Source of the DNA: Lottia gigantea
Taxonomy: Eukaryota > Mollusca > Gastropoda > Lottiidae
Assembly: GCF_000327385.1 (NCBI RefSeq)
Contig: NW_008706747.1
Location: forward strand, 1,939,877-2,003,876
DNA: 64,000 nucleotides
Direction: 5' to 3'
The notes beneath the pieces are model-generated. The model saw only the letters and a list, made by a program, of their open reading frames with translations. It had not been told where the DNA came from and ran no database searches. The position numbers and the translations under genes were made by a program. Below, one piece after another: positions 58,770 through 64,000 of this stretch. Position 1 is the first letter of the stretch. Each line of letters opens with the position of its first letter.

Positions 58770-59066
58770 CATCTTCACATTTTCAAGGTATTACGAACTT
58801 CGTCTTATTCCTTGACTGCAATAGCCGTATTTCTTATCTCACAGAATTGTTTAAATACAGCGATTTGATTGGATTGTACGCTACCCAATTAAGCCAATCA
58901 GAGACTGTAAAACAGCATAGTTACAGTTTTTAGTCGAGCCATCTGATTGGCTGTATTTCCTAGCGTGTAAATCCAATCAAATCTCTGCATTCCGTGATAC
59001 AAAAAAGGTGGCTATTCAAGTCAAGGTATAAGACGTAGTTCGTAATGGTTGACATTGTGAAGATGT
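58770..59066. mobile_element. Family B foldback MITE, full copy
   Basis: 'catcttcacattttcaaggt' at the left and 'gttgacattgtgaagatg' at the right; 'gcgatttgattggattgtac' pairs with 'gtgtaaatccaatcaaatct'; 'agccaatcagagactg' borders the loop. Confidence 0.85.
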
Positions 59067-59413
59067 TGGTATGCAAGACACAACTTTACACAGGGCATTA
59101 ATGTCAAAGGAAGACAAGTCCCTGGGGACTTCAATTGGCGAATGATTCAATTTAACAGCTTGTTTCACTAATTCGCATGCCTCCTCACGTATGTGACTGT
59201 GCATGAAAATGACTACGTCTACAGTACACAAGGCCGTTGGGGAAAGACAGATATGGCAGATGATCCAATACCCTTCGACCCTTTCTCGAAAATTTCACTT
59301 AAATAAATTAATTTGATAGAATCGATTTTTTAGATTTGACCAATCAGAGGACTGGAACAATAATATTACATTGCGTAAAGTTTTCGAGAACAAGGCTCCA
59401 GGTTTGTAGTTAG

Positions 59414-59710
59414 CAGTGACGACGCCAGGTGGGGTGGGGTGGGGTTGCACCCCCAATTTATTGTTATCTAATTTTCAAATATAATTTTTATATGTTATTG
59501 CTCCAAAATATATGTCAGCATACACCAAATCAATTCAATTTTTTGAAAACTTTCTTAAGAAAACCCTCTCAGACGCTAGATTAGAGTTTTGCGACTATGA
59601 CGCCTGCATAATGACGCCGCATTTTGAATTCAGCCTCGACAGTTGTCACCCCATTGAGTCAGTCTGTCCTTATTTATAACCCCAGTCTCGGGAACCTGGC
59701 GCCGCCACTG
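59414..59710. mobile_element. hAT-like non-autonomous element (297 bp)
   Basis: CAGTGACGACGCCAGG at the left and CCTGGCGCCGCCACTG at the right are near-inverse termini of 16 bp with the CAGTGNCG start common in hAT elements. The flanks 'gtagttag' and 'acagtaag' are only partly alike, so the 8-bp target duplication is not certain. No coding capacity. Confidence 0.55.
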
Positions 59711-59946
59711 ACAGTAAGTGGTTTCTGGCATGACAATCCAGTGAACTAACAATTAAGGTTATTGATATTCCAAGGACATACATGTTTCCAGGTTTGTGGT
59801 TTGGTTTGTACGTGTATACGATATAAAAGTCAAGTGAAGACAAATCCTTTGGGATATCTGGAGGAATATGCCAATTGAACAGGTTTGTTTAGTAGTTTCT
59901 TATGTTTGTGGAATTACAGGATTCACAGACCAGAGGCCAGTCCAAA

Positions 59947-60075
59947 ACATCTACCTCTATTCGGCAGAAAATCTCCATAACACAGGGCTTAGCTTTTCTC
60001 ACCTTGCACTATTCTTTAGCAGACATTTACAATAACTATCAGAGACTGGAATAGAGGCAAATGTTTCGGACTTGC
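59947..60075. mobile_element. Family D foldback element
   Basis: 'ccaaaacatctacctctatt' is inverted as 'ggaatagaggcaaatgtttc', with 'actatcagagactgg' as in the 8686 copy. Confidence 0.7.
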
Positions 60076-60496
60076 CTGAGGCGGGGATATCAAGACGAGG
60101 TGTCCTTTTGTCTCTTCAAAGATCCCCAGGGATCATTTTCAGAAATTGGAAGTTGGAAGACAACAAGAAGCATCACAAGATTTATTTAAGAAGATAAAAT
60201 AGCTGTATATCTGAAAGGTAAATGGGAAATTGAAAAGAGGGGGAGGGGAAGGGGGGGAGGGGGGGCTTGTGATGAGCGAGAGAGAGGGACATGGAGAGGG
60301 CATATGGTGATAACCATTAGCATTATCAAGTGATTCTATATGACGAGAGCTTGTTTCGTGCTTCCAACAAGTGTTTCCGATACAAAATCCTGACTAGGAA
60401 TCACAATGCAATGTTTTTTCATTCTTATTAATGCAAGTAAACAAGTGTCGACACGAGTTTTATTAACTATCACATCCTGATCATGCTGACGACTTC

Positions 60497-61345
60497 TGTG
60501 ATACCTAGTCTGTGATATCAGCTTCTACTAGAACCAGACGTAACTTGTCATATACCAACAACTACCTAGTCTGTGATATCAGCTTCTACTAGAACCAGAC
60601 GTAACTTGTCATATACCAACAACTACCTAGTCTGTGATATCAGCTTCTACTAGAACCAGACGTAACTTGTCATATACCAACAACTACCTAGTCTGTGATA
60701 TCAGCTTCTGCTAGGAGCAGACGTAACTTGTCATATACCAACAACTACCTAGTCTGTGATATCAGCTTCTGCTAGGAGCAGACGTAACTTGTCATATACC
60801 AACAACTACCTAGTCTGTGATATCAGCTTCTGCTAGGGGCAGACGTAACGTGTCATATACCAAAACTACCTAGTCTGTGATATCAGCTTCTGCTAGGAGC
60901 AGACGTAACTTGTCATATACCAAAACTACCTAGTCTGTGATATCAGCTTCTACTAGAACCAGACGTAATTTGTCATATACCAACAACTACCTAGTCTGTG
61001 ATATCAGCTTTTACTAGAACCAGACGTAACTCGTCATATACCAACAACTACCTAGTCTATGATATCAGCTTCTACTAGAACCAGACGTAACTTGTCATAT
61101 ACCAACAACTACCTAGTCTGTGATATCAGCTTTTACTAGAACCCGACGTAACTCGTCATATACCAACAACTACCTAGTCTGTGATATCAGCTTCTGCTAT
61201 TAGCAGACGTAACTCGTCATATACCAATAACTACCTAGTCTATGATATCAGCTTCTATTAGAACCAGACGTTAACTCGTCATTTACCAACAACTACCTAG
61301 TCTGTGATATCAGCTTTCTAGTCTGCGATATCAGCTTCTACTAGA
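60497..61345 (+). repeat. 61-bp tandem array (about 14 units)
   Basis: The unit reads 'actacctagtctgtgatatc' + 'agcttctactagaaccagac' + 'gtaacttgtcatataccaac' + 'a'. Two subtypes occur: 'tactagaaccag' units at both ends and 'tgctaggagcag' units in the middle. One truncated unit is near 61315. Confidence 0.95.
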
Positions 61346-61777
61346 AGCAGACGTTAACTTGTCATTTACCAACCCTATAATTTATACTCGTAAGCGATAT
61401 GTTGCTGAAGTCGGCGACGAGACGGTTTTTATTTATTATTTTTTATTGTCGTAATAGTTTGACAAGCTAAGAGAAGAAAAAATTGACCAGATTCAATTTA
61501 CGACCAGACATCTTGTTTCTTTACTATTAGTAATTAAAAATTCATTCGTGAAAAAAATAGGAATAGTTTTTATTTGTCTAGAAATATGACGAAGTGACTT
61601 TTTTCATCTACTTCTTCAGGCTATCATACTGAGTTTGTATTCAAACATAACACAAAGCTTATTAAAAATAAACGGAGTATTTTGTTTGGCTTAAATGTTT
61701 GGGGAGGTCGACGAACGATATTAGGTCGCAATCCTCGGCATTTAATACATTCACAGAACTTAGACACGCGCTTTCAG

Positions 61778-61950
61778 AAATGAATGAGGTTCTACTTCCT
61801 ACTCTTCCTCCTATGGCTAATGAAGACGGGCATCGTGTAGTGAGTAAGGAAAGAAATATTTTGCCTTTTTCGATTTCCAACTGACGAGGGATCTGTAACC
61901 TACACGGCCTGTAGCACACGGGGCCTCGGTTAATCCGAACGACTAGATGG
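61778..61950 (+). mobile_element. R1 repeat copy
   Basis: 'gaaatgaatgaggttctact', 'ggctaatgaagacgggcatc', 'tttttcgatttccaactgac', 'cggcctgtagcacacggggc' and 'aatccgaacgactaga' give near full length, with an internal deletion and changes. Confidence 0.8.
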
Positions 61951-62184
61951 TTTGTCCATGTCGGCTCCTCAGATCTACATCACTGACGCAAGCTTTCCAA
62001 CGGCCAAGGTCGTTTATTCTTATTCACGTCTCCTAGTAGTTCTGATATAGCTCTAAAAGTGCACCTTTTTTTATATTAGATCCTATACAGGTCAAATTAA
62101 CCGCATTCTTTGGTATTTACAAACGTTTTATGGACATGTAAATGGAGAAGGTTATTTATATTCATTTCATCTCCAAGGGCCGAT

Positions 62185-62505
62185 TCATTTACAATCGTTT
62201 CAAGGAGTCCTTAGACGTGTAGGTGGAGAAGGTTGTTTATATTCATTCACTTATCATTGTTGTTTTGATATAGCTCTAGAAGTAAACCTCGGCTTATGAT
62301 ACGATTCTTTCAACTGCCTTGGCAATTACATACATTCAGAAAAAACGCCCGGGCTCTCCAAGGGCCGATTCATTTATAATCGTTTCAAGGAGTCCTTAGA
62401 CGTGTAGGTGGAGAAGGTTGTTTATATTCATTCTCTTATCATTGTTGTTTTGATCGCGCTCTAGAAGTAAACCTCGGCTTACGACACGATTCTTTCTACT
62501 GCCAG
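62185..62505 (+). repeat. Tandem duplication, about 170 bp period
   Basis: 'aagggccgattcatttacaa' ... 'gtgtaggtggagaaggttgt' ... 'agtaaacctcggcttatgat' is repeated as 'aagggccgattcatttataa' ... with few differences. An older third unit starts near 62130 ('atggagaaggttatttatat'). Confidence 0.85.
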
Positions 62506-62519
62506 ACATCTCGTTTCTT

Positions 62520-62720
62520 CTTTAATTACATGATATAATTGTCAGTTACATTTCCTTCCTATATCAACGCCATTCATTAGTCCCACTCAAAGCCATGGTG
62601 TGGGTTCATTTCAGTTCCACTTAGAGAACGGTTCATTGATGCTTGCTTTCAGCAGAGTGTTACATTTCCTGCTTACCTCAACGCTATTCATTAGTTTCAT
62701 TTGAGGCCATGGCGTTGGTT
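62520..62720 (+). repeat. Decayed duplicate of about 115 bp
   Basis: 'acatttccttcctatatcaa' + 'cgccattcattag' recurs as 'acatttcctgcttacctcaa' + 'cgctattcattag', each followed by 'ccatggtgtgggttcat' / 'ccatggcgttggttcat'. Confidence 0.65.
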
Positions 62721-63324
62721 CATCCTTTGGTTTATTTTCTGAATGAGGAATGTTTTTTTCCATTAGTTTATATTACAGTTCCGCTTAATGCCACAATACA
62801 TATTCGATCATGTTGATGTTGATAAGCGAACCTTACAGTTCCACACAAGTCCGCAATTTACGAAAATGGTACGGTAAACATTGCCACTTATAAACACCGC
62901 GACATGTTATACAGCGTTTATGGAGCTTTCACAGAGACCGTTCGTAATGCTACGGGTCTTTGCGGTATTCTTTGGCGTACAACGTATCCTATGTTTTGGT
63001 TGCAGTCCTTTAAGTTATAATAGGCGTAAAAAGCTTCATATAAATGTATCTGTTTTGGTATAATTTTCATAACATTAGAAGGTAACTCCAGACAAATTTT
63101 TAATCTAATAATTTTGTCTGGGAATGTGAAAAATTAGCCTGTCAGCAAAACATAAATTTCTGATCTGAAAGAAATTGAACTCCAGATAACTAGCCTTGCG
63201 TTCAGTAGAATAATTTTTAGACCACAAACCGCAATAATGTCATACATAATATATAACATTAGGTTTTTGATTTTATCTTCCCAGTTTGTGCAATACTGAG
63301 CAGCAATGCCTGGTATAGTGCCAC

Positions 63325-63515
63325 GCGGGGTATGCTTATTCTTCAAAACACCTGATACCACTTTCCATTTAGAAATAGTTACTCATTTAGATACTATTCT
63401 ATGCAGGGTATGCTTACTCTTCTAGCCACCCAATACCACTTTCCATTTAGAAATACTTACTCATTTAGACACTTTTCTATGCAGGGTATGCTTACTCTTC
63501 TAAACACCTGAAAAC
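63325..63515 (+). repeat. 78-bp tandem repeat (about 2.5 units)
   Basis: 'ggtatgcttactcttct' with 'accactttccatttagaaat' and 'agttactcatttagatac' recurs twice and then partially. Confidence 0.8.
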
Positions 63516-63896
63516 TTACTCATTTTTGATTGATATACTTCCCCGTATCAAAAGATCATTCGCTTCTACTAATGTACTGCCAAACTGTTATTTTGGACTT
63601 CGTGTTTCGTTTTGCAGTTCGGATCGTTAGTACATGTGTTTTTATCTGTCCTATATTCACGGTGTAATATACAATTTTGTCGAGGAGTATTCTTTTGCTT
63701 TGTATCTTTTTTAATGAACGGTTGAGTCACATGCTTGGCTTTCTTTCCCCTTTTTTCAAAGAAAAGTCTGTCTACACGCAATGTAAGCTATTGTTTTGAC
63801 ACGTCAAGTTATTCCTTGAAGAATGTTTAGAATGTTTTTCAAGTAAAAACACAGCACTAGTGGACTTGGTGGCTTGGTTAAAATTAGATCAAATGG

Positions 63897-63935
63897 ATAC
63901 CGATATCATAGACTAGGTAGTTGTTAGTAGTCATT
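63897..63935 (-). repeat. Solo core of the 61-bp repeat
   Basis: 'gatatcatagactaggtagt' + 'tgttagtag' is the inverse of the array core at 60497-61345. Confidence 0.65.
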
Positions 63936-64000
63936 GGGTGCCTAAAATATCACCGTTCAGCCCTTCAATAAACAACCACATTCAGTATGCCAATTTTAGG

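Overview
The window is AT-rich, intron-bearing animal DNA and most likely molluscan. The best clue is a complete multi-exon glycoside hydrolase family 10 (GH10) xylanase-like gene, with its own secretion signal and split by 11 GT-AG introns; such endogenous GH10 genes are best known from gastropods and other molluscs. A second clue is a secreted ShKT / Thr-rich / three-finger protein. A limpet-like gastropod would fit, but the species cannot be settled from sequence alone. No bacterial features and no rRNA, convincing tRNA or CRISPR array were seen.

Only three protein-coding genes can be supported. (1) 45-3256, + strand: four exons encoding a secreted protein of about 797 residues with two ShKT domains, a long Thr/Ser-rich repetitive stalk and a C-terminal Ly6/uPAR-type three-finger domain. 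Its true first exon and its last two exons lie outside the single long open frame. (2) 10326 down to about 4770, - strand: a 12-exon secreted GH10 enzyme with an N-terminal CBM4/9-like module and both catalytic glutamates. It converges tail-to-tail on gene 1. Its introns are loaded with short foldback elements and carry two local duplications that copy exon edges. (3) 46537-47613, + strand: an intronless class A (rhodopsin-like) GPCR lacking canonical DRY and NPxxY motifs.

The rest (about 10.5-46.4 kb and 47.7-64 kb) is a gene desert built from unrelated tandem arrays (47-, 60-, 42-, 66- and 61-bp units plus many decayed longer-period ones) and recurring short non-autonomous elements. The dispersed families are: R1, about 215 bp, at least ten copies; B, about 260-310 bp, long inverted arms; C, about 320 bp foldback; D, E and F, shorter inverted-repeat elements; and hAT-like and GGAC-repeat elements. 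No transposase or reverse transcriptase reading frame was seen, so all mobile sequences here look non-autonomous. An assembly gap of Ns covers 56055-56528.

The three genes are not an operon or an obvious functional cluster. The xylanase probably acts in digestion, the ShKT/three-finger protein is extracellular, and the GPCR is an orphan peptide- or chemo-receptor candidate. The most novel-looking items are the ShKT-mucin-three-finger architecture, the array of ETS/CRE/CCAAT composite motifs at 12.38-12.86 kb, and the number of independent minisatellites and foldback families in one window.
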